Positions 18,402-27,376 of a DNA stretch of 64,000 nt are shown here, in pieces. Each line of letters starts with the position of its first letter. Within the stretch, counting starts at the first letter, position 1. The DNA lies in NCBI RefSeq assembly GCF_024345535.1, contig NZ_JAGQBH010000001.1:62001-126000 (forward strand), given 5' to 3'. Source of the stretch: Cyanobium sp. N.Huapi 1H5. GTDB lineage: Bacteria > Cyanobacteriota > Cyanobacteriia > PCC-6307 > Cyanobiaceae. Under the pieces are notes generated by a model. The model had not been told where the DNA came from, searched no databases, and worked only from the letters and a program-made list of their open reading frames with translations. The translations under genes were made by a program, and so were the position numbers.

Positions 18402-19391
18402 TCAGCCGGCCAGCAGGCGCTCGATCACCTGATCGGCCAGGGGCCGGCGGCCCAGCCGCTCCACCTCCCGCACGCCGGTGGGGCTGGTGACGTTGATCTC
18501 GCTGAGCCGGCCGTCGATGACGTCGATGCCGACGAAGAACAGCCCCTCGGCCCGCAGCACCGGCGCCAGCTCATCGCAGATGCGCCGCTCGGCGTCGGTC
18601 AGGTCGGCGGCGACGGGGGCGCCGCCCAGGGCCAGGTTGCTGCGGAATTCCCCCGCCTTCGGCAACCGGTTCACGGCGCCGAGGGGCTCCCCGTCCACCA
18701 GCAGGATCCGCTTGTCGCCGGCGGTGACCGCGGGCAGAAAGGCCTGGACCATCACCGGCAGCGTCTCCTGGAGGGTGACCAGCTCCAGCAGGGACCGCAG
18801 CCCGGGAGCCGCCGATGCGGTCCGCACCACCCCCTGGCCGGCCCGGCCCGCCAGGGGCTTGAGCACCACCTCCTGGTGGCCGGCGGCGAAGGCGGCCAGC
18901 TGCTCCACCCGGGCGCTGACCAGCGATGGCGCCATCAGGTGGCTGAAGCGCAGGGCACCCAGCTTCTCGTTCCACGACCGCAGCGCCGCCGGACGATTGA
19001 GCACCCGCACCCCGAAGGGCTCGGCCAGCTCCAGCAACTGGGTGGCGTAGAGGTAGGCCTCGTCGACGGGCGGATCCTTGCGCATCCAGATCCAGCGGAA
19101 GTGATCCAGGGGCATGTCGCGGGGCTCGTCGGCCTCGACCCAGGGATCGGGCACGCTCCAGCCCTCGGCGGTGGCGGCCATCGCCGCCAGCCGCACCGGC
19201 TGGGCCCAGGCCCGGGGCCGGTGGCGGCCGTCGTCAGCAGCGGCGCTGGAAAGATCGGCCTGGGTGCAGACCCACACCGCCAGGCCGGCCCGCTGGGCGG
19301 CCTGCATCAGGGCCACGCTCGAGTCCTTGGCCGGCCGCAGGCGCGTGATCGGATCGACCACGAACAGCTGGGCTTCCCGATCGCGGCTCAC
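18402..19391 (-). CDS. gshB: glutathione synthetase
   Basis: GshB joins gamma-glutamylcysteine and glycine (ATP-grasp). The 329-residue protein starts with [20 protein letters not shown] and has [34 protein letters not shown] (ATP loop), [17 protein letters not shown] and [16 protein letters not shown] near the C-terminus, all typical. The start is a GTG overlapping the grxC stop (GTGA at 19388-19391), giving a grxC-gshB glutathione operon. Confidence 0.96.
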   Translation of the reverse strand: MSRDREAQLFVVDPITRLRPAKDSSVALMQAAQRAGLAVWVCTQADLSSAAADDGRHRPRAWAQPVRLAAMAATAEGWSVPDPWVEADEPRDMPLDHFRWIWMRKDPPVDEAYLYATQLLELAEPFGVRVLNRPAALRSWNEKLGALRFSHLMAPSLVSARVEQLAAFAAGHQEVVLKPLAGRAGQGVVRTASAAPGLRSLLELVTLQETLPVMVQAFLPAVTAGDKRILLVDGEPLGAVNRLPKAGEFRSNLALGGAPVAADLTDAERRICDELAPVLRAEGLFFVGIDVIDGRLSEINVTSPTGVREVERLGRRPLADQVIERLLAG

Positions 19392-19711
19392 GCGGTCAGA
19401 CGCAGGATGGGGCCCAGCTCACCGGACGTGTTGAGCTTGGCGAGCTCGACATAGCCGCCGATGGCGATGCCGTCGATGAAGATCTGGGGAACGCTGGTGC
19501 GTCCACCGGAGCGCTTCATCATCACCTCCTTGTTGATCTCGTCGTCGTCAATGATGAATTCGTTGTAGGTGACCCCGAGCCTGTCGAGCAGACCCTTGGC
19601 CCGGATGCAATCGGGGGAGAAGCGATAGGTGTAGATCTCCACCTTGGCGGGGGGCTTCACCTCCACGGCGTCCTGCCCGGATTGCTCTGGGGGGACTCCT
19701 GGGATCTCCAT
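19388..19711 (-). CDS. grxC: glutaredoxin 3-like protein with SPDC in place of CPxC
   Basis: The 107-residue protein has the glutaredoxin fold: [20 protein letters not shown] near the N-terminus, then [20 protein letters not shown] with the cis-Pro TSVP and the GG motif for glutathione. Glutaredoxins use the first Cys of CPYC as nucleophile. Here that residue is Ser32 (codon TCC, 19616-19618), leaving only Cys35. Activity as a normal thiol transferase is therefore doubtful. It is upstream of, and overlaps, gshB. Confidence 0.9.
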   Translation of the reverse strand: MEIPGVPPEQSGQDAVEVKPPAKVEIYTYRFSPDCIRAKGLLDRLGVTYNEFIIDDDEINKEVMMKRSGGRTSVPQIFIDGIAIGGYVELAKLNTSGELGPILRLTA

Positions 19712-19843
19712 CCGGTCACTCGTGGGGCGTCGTGGCGCAGCTTAAGGGGATCGGCCATGCCCCACCAGATCCGCCCGTGCCGATCCGCGCAGGCCCGGCA
19801 TCCTGTGGCCTGATCTCCCGACGGCGCCCGGTCCGTCGGCTCG

Positions 19844-20638
19844 ATGCTCCCCCGTCCCCCTTCGCCCCAGCAGATCCGCAACGCCCTGCAGGTGGGGTTC
19901 GCCGGTTTCCTGGCGGCCGGCATCCACGCGGCGGCCGGACCGGACGTCAACGCGATCGACGGTTTCTATGTGGTCTATGGCGCCGCCCGGAGCCTGCTGC
20001 CCACACCGGAGGCGTCGCGGGAGGCGGCCTGGGCGCGGATCGTGGGCACCGTGTTCGGGGGCGCCGTGGTCGTGCTGCTCACCCAGGCCCTGCACAACTG
20101 GCTCGCCATCGGGGTCGGCTACGTCCTCATCCAGCTGCTGGGACGCCGCCTGGGGCTGAGTCCGGCCACGCTGATGAACGCGGTCATCATGACCGTGCTG
20201 ATCCTGGCGGTTCCCGCCCACGAGCGGATGGGGGGCATGTACGTCGTCGACAGGACCGGCTGGCACCTGCTGGGGCTGCTGCTGGGCATGGCGGTCGAGC
20301 GCCTGTTCTGGTTCCGCCCACCCCTGCAGCGCCTGGAGGACAGCGAGCGGGGTCTGCTGGGCCGGATCGATGCCCTGCTGGCTGGCACCTCCCAGGACGG
20401 GGCGGAGGAACTGATCAGCGCCTACGGCGCCCACTGCGCCGTGCGCGCCGCCGTGCTGCGCAGCCCCCAGGCCCAAGGGCTGGCGAGTGAAGGGATGCAG
20501 CAGCGGCATGAGGCGCTCGAGCAGGCGCTGCGCCACGCCGTCGCCATGGTCCGGGTGCCGTCCGTGCTGCGCTCCATCGACGCCGAGGCCTGCCGCGAGG
20601 CCCTGCTGCGGCTGCGGAGCCTGGCGGCAGCGCCATGA
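19844..20638 (+). CDS. FUSC-type membrane protein, first of a pair
   Basis: The 264-residue protein opens with a membrane domain of about six helices (residues 10-145) containing GFYVVYGAARSLLPTP and RIVGTVFGGAVVVLLTQ, the pattern of aromatic-acid exporter/FUSC-family proteins. The second half is a soluble helical region rich in Leu, Glu and Arg. The ATG at 19844 follows a 132-base gap after grxC on the other strand. Its TGA overlaps the next ATG (ATGA at 20635-20638). Confidence 0.8.
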   Translation: MLPRPPSPQQIRNALQVGFAGFLAAGIHAAAGPDVNAIDGFYVVYGAARSLLPTPEASREAAWARIVGTVFGGAVVVLLTQALHNWLAIGVGYVLIQLLGRRLGLSPATLMNAVIMTVLILAVPAHERMGGMYVVDRTGWHLLGLLLGMAVERLFWFRPPLQRLEDSERGLLGRIDALLAGTSQDGAEELISAYGAHCAVRAAVLRSPQAQGLASEGMQQRHEALEQALRHAVAMVRVPSVLRSIDAEACREALLRLRSLAAAP

Positions 20639-21645
20639 CAGCGCCGGGGCGATCGGCCGTGATCGTGCGCAACGGGACGGTCCTGGCGCTGGTGGTGGCC
20701 GCCTGCAACCACCTGGCGCTGCCGGAGGGCCTGTTTCTGGCCCTGGGGGTCCTGATCATTCTCGAGACCGACCTCGGCGGCGGCGTGCTGGCCGGGCGGG
20801 AGCGGATCATCGGCACCCTGCTGGGACTGCTCGCCGTGGTGATCGCCGCGGGGGTCCTGGGCGGCCTGTCCAGCGCCCTCGGCGTGTTCGTGGGGCTGAC
20901 CCTGGTGCGGCTGTTCGGCTTTGCCGCCGGCCTGACCAGCGGCTTCGTGGTGGGCGGGCACATGGTGGCGGGCAGCCTGATGAACCACGGCGACGCCTGG
21001 TGGCACTACGTGTTCTGGCGAATGGTGATGACGATCCTGGGCGTGATCGTCGGGGTGCTGGTGTCGCGCCACATCTACAGCCAGCGGTCCTCCAGCGCCT
21101 GGCAGGCCTCCTGTGACGGCTGGCTGCTCGATCTGGCCCACCTGCTGGAGCGACTGCCGGACAGTACCGAGCCGGAGGAGGCGTTCGCCGCCCTGCGGGA
21201 GCGCCGCAATGGCCTGCGCCGCCGGCTGCCCCAGCTGGCGGCCGAGCGGACGCTGATCCACGGCCAGCCGGACGAGGCGGTGCTGCGGGCCCAGCAGCAG
21301 CTGCAGCACGGCAGCACGGTGATGAGCGCGGCGCGGGATCTCGGCCTGCTGCTCAAGGAGGAGGCCCCGGCGGCCTGGGTGCCCCCCGGGCTGGTCCCGC
21401 GGCTGCTGGACGACGGCCGGACCCGGATCGAGGCGCTGGTGCAGGGACGGGACGCCCCTGACGCGGTGGCGGACCTGGGCCGCTGCCGGGACCTGCTGAG
21501 CGCGGCGCTGCCGGAGTCGCCGGCGGCGCCCCAGGGCGACCGCACCCAGCTGCTGATCGCCAGTCGGCTGCTGCTGCTGGCGGACGCCCTGATCCGCCTG
21601 CCCCGCTCCCCGCAGCCCCCGCGGCGGGCGGATGCGGGGCGCTGA
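20635..21645 (+). CDS. FUSC-type membrane protein, second of a pair
   Basis: The 336-residue protein has a six-helix membrane domain (residues 8-150, with LILETDLGGGVLAGRERIIGTLLG in part: ETDLGGGVLAGRERIIGT) and a soluble coiled C-terminal half. The layout is the same as in the preceding protein. Together the two polypeptides equal one full-length FUSC exporter with two membrane halves, so they probably form one complex. Four-base overlap indicates coupled translation. The substrate is unknown. Confidence 0.8.
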   Translation: MTAPGRSAVIVRNGTVLALVVAACNHLALPEGLFLALGVLIILETDLGGGVLAGRERIIGTLLGLLAVVIAAGVLGGLSSALGVFVGLTLVRLFGFAAGLTSGFVVGGHMVAGSLMNHGDAWWHYVFWRMVMTILGVIVGVLVSRHIYSQRSSSAWQASCDGWLLDLAHLLERLPDSTEPEEAFAALRERRNGLRRRLPQLAAERTLIHGQPDEAVLRAQQQLQHGSTVMSAARDLGLLLKEEAPAAWVPPGLVPRLLDDGRTRIEALVQGRDAPDAVADLGRCRDLLSAALPESPAAPQGDRTQLLIASRLLLLADALIRLPRSPQPPRRADAGR

Positions 21646-21677
21646 TAGGGTCGAGCCATCGCCGGATTCGCTTCCCC

Positions 21678-22803
21678 TTGCTGGATCTCACCGACTTCAA
21701 GCGCGACCTCTCCGAGCTCACCGACCGCCTGGGCCATGCCCAGGACTGTCTTTGACGTACCGGCCCTGAAAGCCCGCCAGCGGGACCTGGAACAGCTGGC
21801 CTCCCAGCCCGGCTTCTGGGACGACCAGCAGCAGGCCCAGAAGCAGATGCGCCAGCTCGATGAGGTGAAGGCCCAGCTGGAGCAGCTGCTCCAGTGGCAG
21901 GCGGCGATCGACGATGCCCGCGCCACCCTGGAGCTGTACGACCTCGAGCCCGATGAGGAGCTCCTCGGCGAGGCCAACGGCGGCCTGCAGAGCCTCAAGG
22001 GGGCCCTCGACCGCTGGGAGCTGGAGCGGCTGCTGAGCGGCCCCTACGACAAGGAGGGGGCGGTGATCTCGATCAATGCCGGTGCCGGCGGCACCGACGC
22101 CCAGGACTGGGCGCTGATGCTGATGCGGATGTACACCCGCTGGGCCGAGGACCACGGCATGAAGGTGACCGTGGACGAGCTCTCGGAAGGGGAGGAGGCG
22201 GGCATCAAGAGCTGCACCATCGAGATCGATGGCCGCTACGCCTACGGCTACCTGCGCAACGAGAAAGGCACCCACCGGCTGGTGCGGATCTCGCCGTTCA
22301 ACGCCAACGACAAGCGCCAGACCAGCTTCGCCGGCGTGGAGGTGATGCCCAAGCTCGAGGAGGACGTCAAGCTCGACATCCCCGAGAAGGACCTGGAGAT
22401 CACCACCTCCCGCTCCGGCGGCGCCGGCGGCCAGAACGTCAACAAGGTGGAGACGGCCGTGCGGATCCTGCACATCCCCACGGGCCTGGCGGTGCGCTGC
22501 ACCCAGGAGCGCTCCCAGCTCCAGAACAAGGAGAAGGCCATGGCCCTGCTGATGGCCAAGCTGCTGGTGATCGCCCAGGAGCAACGGGCCGCCGAGATCG
22601 CCGACATCCGCGGCGACATCGTCGAGGCGGCCTGGGGCAACCAGATCCGCAACTACGTCTTCCACCCGTACCAGATGGTCAAGGACCTGCGCACGGCCCA
22701 GGAGACCACCGACGTGCAGGGGGTGATGGACGGGGATCTCGATCCCTTCATCCAGTCGCTGCTGCGCCAGGGTGTGGAGATCGCCGCCGACGCGGCCGCC
22801 TGA
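21678..22803 (+). CDS. prfB: peptide chain release factor 2, made by +1 frameshift
   Basis: RF2 ends translation at UGA and UAA. The reading frame begins at TTG 21678 ([21 protein letters not shown]) and meets TGA at 21753. The rest continues in the +1 frame as [15 protein letters not shown]. The body has the GGQ motif in [15 protein letters not shown] and the stop-codon-reading region with [19 protein letters not shown]. An ATG at 21736 in the second frame gives an apparent intact gene, but it lacks the normal N-terminus. The complete product is about 374 residues, the normal length. Confidence 0.95.
21750..21756 (+). promoter_or_regulatory. prfB programmed +1 frameshift site CTTTGAC
   Basis: The sequence CTT TGA C is the classical prfB shift site: a slippery CTT codon, an in-frame UGA read poorly when RF2 is scarce, and a following C. 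AGGA at 21742-21745 can act as the upstream Shine-Dalgarno-like stimulator, although it is weaker than in E. coli. Low RF2 pauses the ribosome and favours the shift, so RF2 controls its own level. Confidence 0.92.
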
Positions 22804-22821
22804 TCCCCCCGCAGCGCCCCC

Positions 22822-23019
22822 ATGCCCGAGCGCCCCAGCCCCCAGCCCACCCCCACCGCCGAGGCCGGGGGCGAGAACCCGAGCTTCGTGAAGCTCGCCA
22901 TGCGCAACATGGTGCGCAAGGGCCGCCAGAGCCTGCTCCATTTCGGCCTCACCGCCCTGGGCCTGAGCGGTTTCCTGCTGCTGATCGCCTGGCTGGGTCG
23001 CCCCAGCCTGCCCGGATGA
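22822..23019 (+). CDS. DUF3285 family small protein
   Basis: A 65-residue protein with a disordered leader, then NPSFVKLAMRNMVRKGRQSLLHF and one C-terminal membrane helix (LTALGLSGFLLLIAWLG). This is the cyanobacterial DUF3285 pattern. It lies between prfB and ybeY, its usual neighbours as I recall from picocyanobacteria. Its TGA overlaps the ybeY ATG (ATGA). Function unknown. Confidence 0.88.
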   Translation: MPERPSPQPTPTAEAGGENPSFVKLAMRNMVRKGRQSLLHFGLTALGLSGFLLLIAWLGRPSLPG

Positions 23020-23552
23020 CCAGCCCGGCGGCGGCACCGGAGATCGACCTGGCCTTCAGCCTGGAGTCCGGGGTCGCCGCTGACGCCCCGTCCCCGGAGC
23101 CCCTGGCGGACCCCGCCGGGGCCGAGGCGCTCTGGTGTGCCCACATCGGCGCCTGGCTGGCCCAGCTGCGGCCGGAGCTGCCGGCCCCCCTGCGCGCCGA
23201 GGGCTACAGCCTGGGGCTGGAGCTCACGGACGACGCCACGATCGCGGAGCTCAACCAGGCCTGGCGCCAGCACAGCGGCCCCACCGACGTGCTGGCCTTC
23301 GCCGCCCAGGAGGAGGCGCCGCCGGCCCCACCGGGGGCGGAGCCGGACTGGCTGGAGCTGGGCGACATCGTCATCTCCCTCGACACGGCCCGGCGGCAGG
23401 CCGAGGCGGCCGGCCACGGCCTCGGGGAGGAGCTGCTGTTCCTGGCCAGCCATGGCCTGCTGCACCTGCTGGGCTGGGATCACCCCGATGACGACAGCCT
23501 GGAGGCGATGCTGGCCCGGCAGACGGCCCTGCTGGCGGCGTCCCCCTCCTGA
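23016..23552 (+). CDS. ybeY: rRNA maturation endoribonuclease YbeY
   Basis: YbeY is a zinc-dependent RNase in rRNA maturation and ribosome quality control. The 178-residue protein ends with the signature SHGLLHLLGWDHPDDDSLEAM, whose three His residues bind zinc. Upstream are LTDDATIAELNQAWRQHSGPTDVLAF and LGDIVISLDTARRQA, both typical. Its first 60 residues are longer and more acidic than usual. Coupled to the DUF3285 gene by a four-base overlap. Confidence 0.95.
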   Translation: MTSPAAAPEIDLAFSLESGVAADAPSPEPLADPAGAEALWCAHIGAWLAQLRPELPAPLRAEGYSLGLELTDDATIAELNQAWRQHSGPTDVLAFAAQEEAPPAPPGAEPDWLELGDIVISLDTARRQAEAAGHGLGEELLFLASHGLLHLLGWDHPDDDSLEAMLARQTALLAASPS

Positions 23553-23614
23553 CAGGGGCTGTTCCCAGCGGTCATCGGCGGTAGGGTGCCGCTTGTCCCT
23601 CCAACGGCGGTGCG

Positions 23615-24094
23615 ATGCCGATGCTCGTTCCCGAGGAACATCCGCCGGCCCTCCGCGAAGTGACCAGCGACGTGACCAACGACGTGCACCGCCGCGGCAG
23701 GCGCCTGCGGGTCGGGGCGTGGAAGGTGGCGGGCGACCTGCCGGCGAGCTTCCGCTACGCCGCCCAGGGCCTGGCCTACGGCTTCGCCAGCCAGCGCAAC
23801 TTCCGTATCCATGTGTTCACGGGCGCCGTGGTGTTCGGCATGGGGCTGTGGCTGCGCCTGGCCGCCGACCGCCTGGCGGTGCTGGTGCTCACGGTGGCGG
23901 CGGTGCTGGTGCTGGAGCTGCTGAACACCGCCACCGAAGCAGTGGTGGATCTCGCCATCGGCCGCCAGTTCCACCCCCTGGCCCGCATCGCCAAGGACTG
24001 CGCCGCCGCCGCCGTGCTCGTCGCCGCCCTCTCGTCGCTGCTGATCGCCCTGCTGCTGCTCGTGCCCCCCCTGCTGATCCGCCTCGGCGCCTAG
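23615..24094 (+). CDS. dgkA: diacylglycerol kinase family protein
   Basis: A small integral-membrane lipid kinase of the DgkA/undecaprenol kinase type. The 159-residue protein has a 45-residue soluble leader, then SFRYAAQGLAYGFASQRNFRIH, the catalytic ELLNTATEAVVDLAIGRQFH near residue 112 and AKDCAAAAVLVAAL, with three membrane helices. Whether the substrate is diacylglycerol or undecaprenol cannot be told from sequence. It lies between ybeY and trpG. Confidence 0.92.
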   Translation: MPMLVPEEHPPALREVTSDVTNDVHRRGRRLRVGAWKVAGDLPASFRYAAQGLAYGFASQRNFRIHVFTGAVVFGMGLWLRLAADRLAVLVLTVAAVLVLELLNTATEAVVDLAIGRQFHPLARIAKDCAAAAVLVAALSSLLIALLLLVPPLLIRLGA

Positions 24095-24103
24095 ACCGTC
24101 CCC

Positions 24104-24700
24104 ATGCTCCTGGTCCTCGACAACTACGACAGCTTCACCTTCAACCTGGTTCAGTACCTGGGTGAACTGGCCGCCGACCACCCCCTCGCCGCCGAGGTGC
24201 GGGTGGAGCGCAACGACGCCCTCGACCTGGAGCAGATCCGGGCCCTCGACCCGGCGGCGATCCTGATCTCCCCCGGCCCCGGCGATCCGGACCAGGCCGG
24301 GGTCTGCCTGGAGGTGCTGCGGGACCTGGGGCCCACCGTGCCCGTGCTGGGGGTGTGCCTGGGTCACCAGTGCCTGGCCCAGGTGTTCGGCGGACGGGTG
24401 GTGCGGGCCGGTGAGCTGATGCACGGCAAGACCTCACCGGTGCACCACCGGGGCGCCGGGGTGTTCGAGGGCCTGCCCGAGCCCCTCACCGCCACCCGCT
24501 ACCACAGCCTGATCGCCGAGCGGGAGACGCTGCCCGACTGCCTGGAGATCACCGCCTGGCTGGAGGACGGCACGATCATGGGCCTGCAGCACCGGGAGCA
24601 CCCGCACCTGCAGGGGGTGCAGTTCCACCCGGAGAGCGTGCTCACCCAGGCCGGTCACCAGCTGCTGGCCAATTTCCTGCGCCAGGCCTCCCACTGCTAG
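24104..24700 (+). CDS. trpG: anthranilate/aminodeoxychorismate synthase glutaminase subunit
   Basis: Class I glutamine amidotransferase subunit that feeds ammonia to TrpE and/or PabB. The triad is visible: Cys in [13 protein letters not shown], and His and Glu in [11 protein letters not shown]. The N-terminus [19 protein letters not shown] and the [11 protein letters not shown] motif are typical of TrpG/PabA. No synthase subunit is nearby, so the enzyme may serve both tryptophan and folate. It starts 9 bases after dgkA. Confidence 0.94.
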   Translation: MLLVLDNYDSFTFNLVQYLGELAADHPLAAEVRVERNDALDLEQIRALDPAAILISPGPGDPDQAGVCLEVLRDLGPTVPVLGVCLGHQCLAQVFGGRVVRAGELMHGKTSPVHHRGAGVFEGLPEPLTATRYHSLIAERETLPDCLEITAWLEDGTIMGLQHREHPHLQGVQFHPESVLTQAGHQLLANFLRQASHC

Positions 24701-24743
24701 TTTCGCGCCACATCCCGGGCCCGGTGGGGCCAGACGCGACTCC

Positions 24744-25538
24744 ATGGTTCACCCCACCAGCCGGTCCGCGACGGCGCTGACCGGATCCGCCACAGCATTG
24801 CGCAGGACCACCACCACGGCCCTGCGCCTGGGGGTGGGTGCGGCCCTGGCTACCGCCCTCACCCTGCCCCTGCCGGCGGTGGCCCAGAAGGGCGGCGGCG
24901 TCTCGATCACCCATCTCGGCCACAGCGCCCTGCTGATCCAGGGGGGCGGCGCCCGGGTGCTGGTGAACCCGTTCCAGGCCGTGGGCTGCGCCGCCGGCCT
25001 GCCCGTGCCCCGCGTCAGCGCCGATGTGATCCTGGCCAGCAGCCTGCTCAAGGATGAGGGTGCCCAGGTGGCCAGCGGCAAGTTCCTGGTGAAGCCGGGC
25101 TCCTACCGGCTGGCCGGTCTGCAGATCGAGGGCATCGCCGCCCCCCACGACCGGGTGGGCGGCCGCCGCTTCGGCAACGCCACCCTCTGGCGCTGGCGCC
25201 AGGGCGGCCTCGACATCGCCCATCTCGGCGGCACCGCCGGCCGCCTCGGCCCCGCCGACCGGGTGCTGCTGGGACGCCCGGATGTGCTGATCATCGGCGT
25301 GGGCGGCGGCGGCAAGGTCTACACCGGCCAGGAGGCGGCCGAGGTGGCCCGGGAGCTGCAGGCCCGCCGGGTGATTCCCGTGCAGTACACCACCGGCAAA
25401 CCCCCGGCCGGCTGCGACCAGGGGTCGGTGGAGCCGTTCCTGATGGCGATGGTGGGGGCCACGGTGCGCCGCAGCGGCCGCACCCTCTCACTGGTGCCGC
25501 CCCTGGGGGATGGGGTGGTGGTGGAGGTGATGCGCTGA
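24744..25538 (+). CDS. exported MBL-fold metallo-hydrolase-like protein
   Basis: The 264-residue protein has a long N-terminal region with a hydrophobic segment ending LPLPAVAQ (likely signal peptide, cut near residue 47). It is followed by the metallo-beta-lactamase-like SITHLGHSALLIQGGGARVLVNPF. Later come GNATLWRWRQGGLDIAHLGG and VIPVQYTTGKPP. The HxHxDH zinc motif is not present in canonical form; the pattern is that of UlaG/MBL-like proteins of cyanobacteria. Substrate unknown. It follows trpG by 43 bases and converges on hisC. Confidence 0.8.
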   Translation: MVHPTSRSATALTGSATALRRTTTTALRLGVGAALATALTLPLPAVAQKGGGVSITHLGHSALLIQGGGARVLVNPFQAVGCAAGLPVPRVSADVILASSLLKDEGAQVASGKFLVKPGSYRLAGLQIEGIAAPHDRVGGRRFGNATLWRWRQGGLDIAHLGGTAGRLGPADRVLLGRPDVLIIGVGGGGKVYTGQEAAEVARELQARRVIPVQYTTGKPPAGCDQGSVEPFLMAMVGATVRRSGRTLSLVPPLGDGVVVEVMR

Positions 25539-25560
25539 GGCCGGCAGCGGCACGCGCGCC

Positions 25561-26694
25561 TCACCCCAGCCCGTCGATCCGGCGGTAGGCCTCCCAGAAG
25601 CGCTCCATCTGCTCACCGGTGCCGAGGCTGACCCGCAGGGAGCCGTCGATCAGCGGCTTGCCGGCCATCGAGCGCACGAGGATGCCGGCCTGGCGCAGGT
25701 CGGCCTCCACCGCCTCGGCGGAACGGCGGGGCCAGAGCATCAGGTAGTTGCCGCCGGCGGCATGGTGGCGCACGCCCGCCTGGCGCAGCTGGCTGAGGAG
25801 CTGGTCGCGGGCACGCAGCACCTCGGCCACGTAGGCGTCCACATAGGCCTGGTCGGCCAGGGCGGCATGGGCGGCGGTGACCGCGAAGCTGTTGATGTCG
25901 TAGGGCCCGCAGACCCGGCCCACCCGCTCCACCAGCGCCGGCGCGCCGATGGCGAAGCCGATGCGCAGGCCGGCCAGGCCGGCCGTCTTGGCCAGGGAGC
26001 GCAGCACCAGCAGGTTGGGGGCCACCGCGAAATCGGCGAGGGGCAGCACGCTGTCGCCGGTGAAGGCCTCGTAGAGCTCATCGACCACCACCAGGGTGTC
26101 CGGCGCCGCCGCCGCCAGCTCCAGGATCCGCTCGGGCGCCAGCCGGGTGCCGGTGGGGTTGTTGGGGTTGCAGATCAGCAGGATCCGTGGGGCGCCCGCC
26201 GCCGCGTCCGGGGCCTCCAGGGCCGCCCGGATCGCCTCGAGCGGGAAGCCGAAATCCGGCAGCCGGTAGGGAATCGCCTCGATCGCCATGCCCTGCATGC
26301 GGGCACAGGGCGTGTAGTACCCGAAGGTGGGGCTAGTGGTCAGCAACCGGTCGCCCGGCGAGCCGAAGGCCTGGAAGACGGCATGGATGGCCGCGTCCAC
26401 GCCGTTGAACAGGCCGATGTGGGCCGGCGTCAGGCCCCGGCCCCCCAGGGAGCGCACCACCGCCTCCCGCAGGCCGTCGTACTCGGGATAGATGGCGTAG
26501 TGGTCGGCCGGGATGGCGCGGATCGCCTCCACCACCCGGGGGCTGGGCCCGACGGTGTTCTCGTTGAAGTCAAGCCGCAGCAGGCCGCGGCGCCCCTCCA
26601 GGGGGGCGCTGTAGGCGGTGAGGGTCTCCACCTCCGGCCGGGCCCGGGGGCAGGGGGGAACGGCCGGGCTCTCGCCTGGGGTGGGGCTGGTCAC
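25561..26694 (-). CDS. hisC: histidinol-phosphate aminotransferase (class I/II)
   Basis: PLP-dependent aminotransferase of 377 residues. LRLDFNENTVGPSPRV is the HisC N-terminal motif. NPNNPTGT contacts the cofactor, VVVDELYEAF holds the PLP-binding Asp/Tyr, and SLAKTAGLAGLRIGFAIG contains the Schiff-base lysine. HisC acts in histidine synthesis, but related enzymes act on Phe/Tyr, so specificity is inferred. The start is a GTG at 26694. It is divergent from speG. Confidence 0.88.
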   Translation of the reverse strand: MTSPTPGESPAVPPCPRARPEVETLTAYSAPLEGRRGLLRLDFNENTVGPSPRVVEAIRAIPADHYAIYPEYDGLREAVVRSLGGRGLTPAHIGLFNGVDAAIHAVFQAFGSPGDRLLTTSPTFGYYTPCARMQGMAIEAIPYRLPDFGFPLEAIRAALEAPDAAAGAPRILLICNPNNPTGTRLAPERILELAAAAPDTLVVVDELYEAFTGDSVLPLADFAVAPNLLVLRSLAKTAGLAGLRIGFAIGAPALVERVGRVCGPYDINSFAVTAAHAALADQAYVDAYVAEVLRARDQLLSQLRQAGVRHHAAGGNYLMLWPRRSAEAVEADLRQAGILVRSMAGKPLIDGSLRVSLGTGEQMERFWEAYRRIDGLG

Positions 26695-26771
26695 GGCGGC
26701 GGAGCTCAGATCGCTGCGACTGCCATCCTGCAGCGCAGCCCTACCGTCTGTGCAGGACGATCTGGAATCCG

Positions 26772-27332
26772 GTGGCGGGAGCGGAGCTGGCGCTGAGGGC
26801 CCTGGAGCGGGGCGATCTGCGGTTCATCCACGACCAGGTGAACAACCGCAGCGTGATGGCCTACTGGTTCGAGGAGCCCTACGAGTCGTTCGATGAGCTT
26901 GAGGAGCTCTACAACCGCCACATCCATGACAATGCCGAGCGTCGCTTCGTGGTGGAGAAGCGGAGCCTGGAGAACCGGGGCCTGGAGAACGGGGCCAGGG
27001 AGCTGATCGGCCTGGTGGAGCTGATCGAGATCGACTACATTCACCGCCGGGCGGAATTCCAGATCATCATCGCCCCGGCGCACCAGGGCAAGGGCTACGC
27101 CAGGTTCTGCATCCACAAGGCCCTCGACTACTCCTTCACCATCCTGAATCTCCACAAGATCTACCTGTCCGTGGCCGTCGACAATGAAAAGGCCCTGCAC
27201 CTCTATCAGCAGTGCGGCTTCGTCGAAGAGGGCCATCTGGTGGGCGAGTTCTTCATCGAAGGCCAGTACCGGGACGTCAAACGCATGTACATCCTCCAGG
27301 AGGATTATCTGGCCAGAGCGCCGAAGGACTGA
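26772..27332 (+). CDS. speG: spermidine N1-acetyltransferase (GNAT family)
   Basis: SpeG acetylates spermidine/spermine with acetyl-CoA and so detoxifies polyamines. The 186-residue protein follows the SpeG pattern closely: ERGDLRFIHDQVNNRSVMAYW, FEEPYESFDELEELYNRHIHD, ERRFVVE, HRRAEFQIIIAPAHQGKGYA (acetyl-CoA loop), ILNLHKIYLSVAVDNEKALHLYQ and GQYRDVKRMYILQ. An insert of about 13 residues (SLENRGLENGARE) lies after the FVVE strand. The start is a GTG. It is the first gene of the island between hisC and argS. Confidence 0.93.
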   Translation: MAGAELALRALERGDLRFIHDQVNNRSVMAYWFEEPYESFDELEELYNRHIHDNAERRFVVEKRSLENRGLENGARELIGLVELIEIDYIHRRAEFQIIIAPAHQGKGYARFCIHKALDYSFTILNLHKIYLSVAVDNEKALHLYQQCGFVEEGHLVGEFFIEGQYRDVKRMYILQEDYLARAPKD

Positions 27333-27338
27333 GGGTTG

Positions 27339-27358
27339 AGGCGGCGCGCTGGCCGCCT
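27339..27358. terminator. probable bidirectional stem-loop between convergent genes
   Basis: The stem AGGCGGC (27339-27345) pairs with GCCGCCT (27352-27358) around a 6-base loop, between the stop codons of speG and the convergent haloperoxidase gene. There is no clear T-run, so efficiency is uncertain. Confidence 0.5.
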
Positions 27359-27376
27359 TCCAGCACCTGGGGGAGC

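Noticed and set aside
21736-22803. prfB starting at ATG 21736
   Set aside because: It would miss the conserved N-terminus; the CTTTGAC shift site and frame-0 leader explain the gene better.
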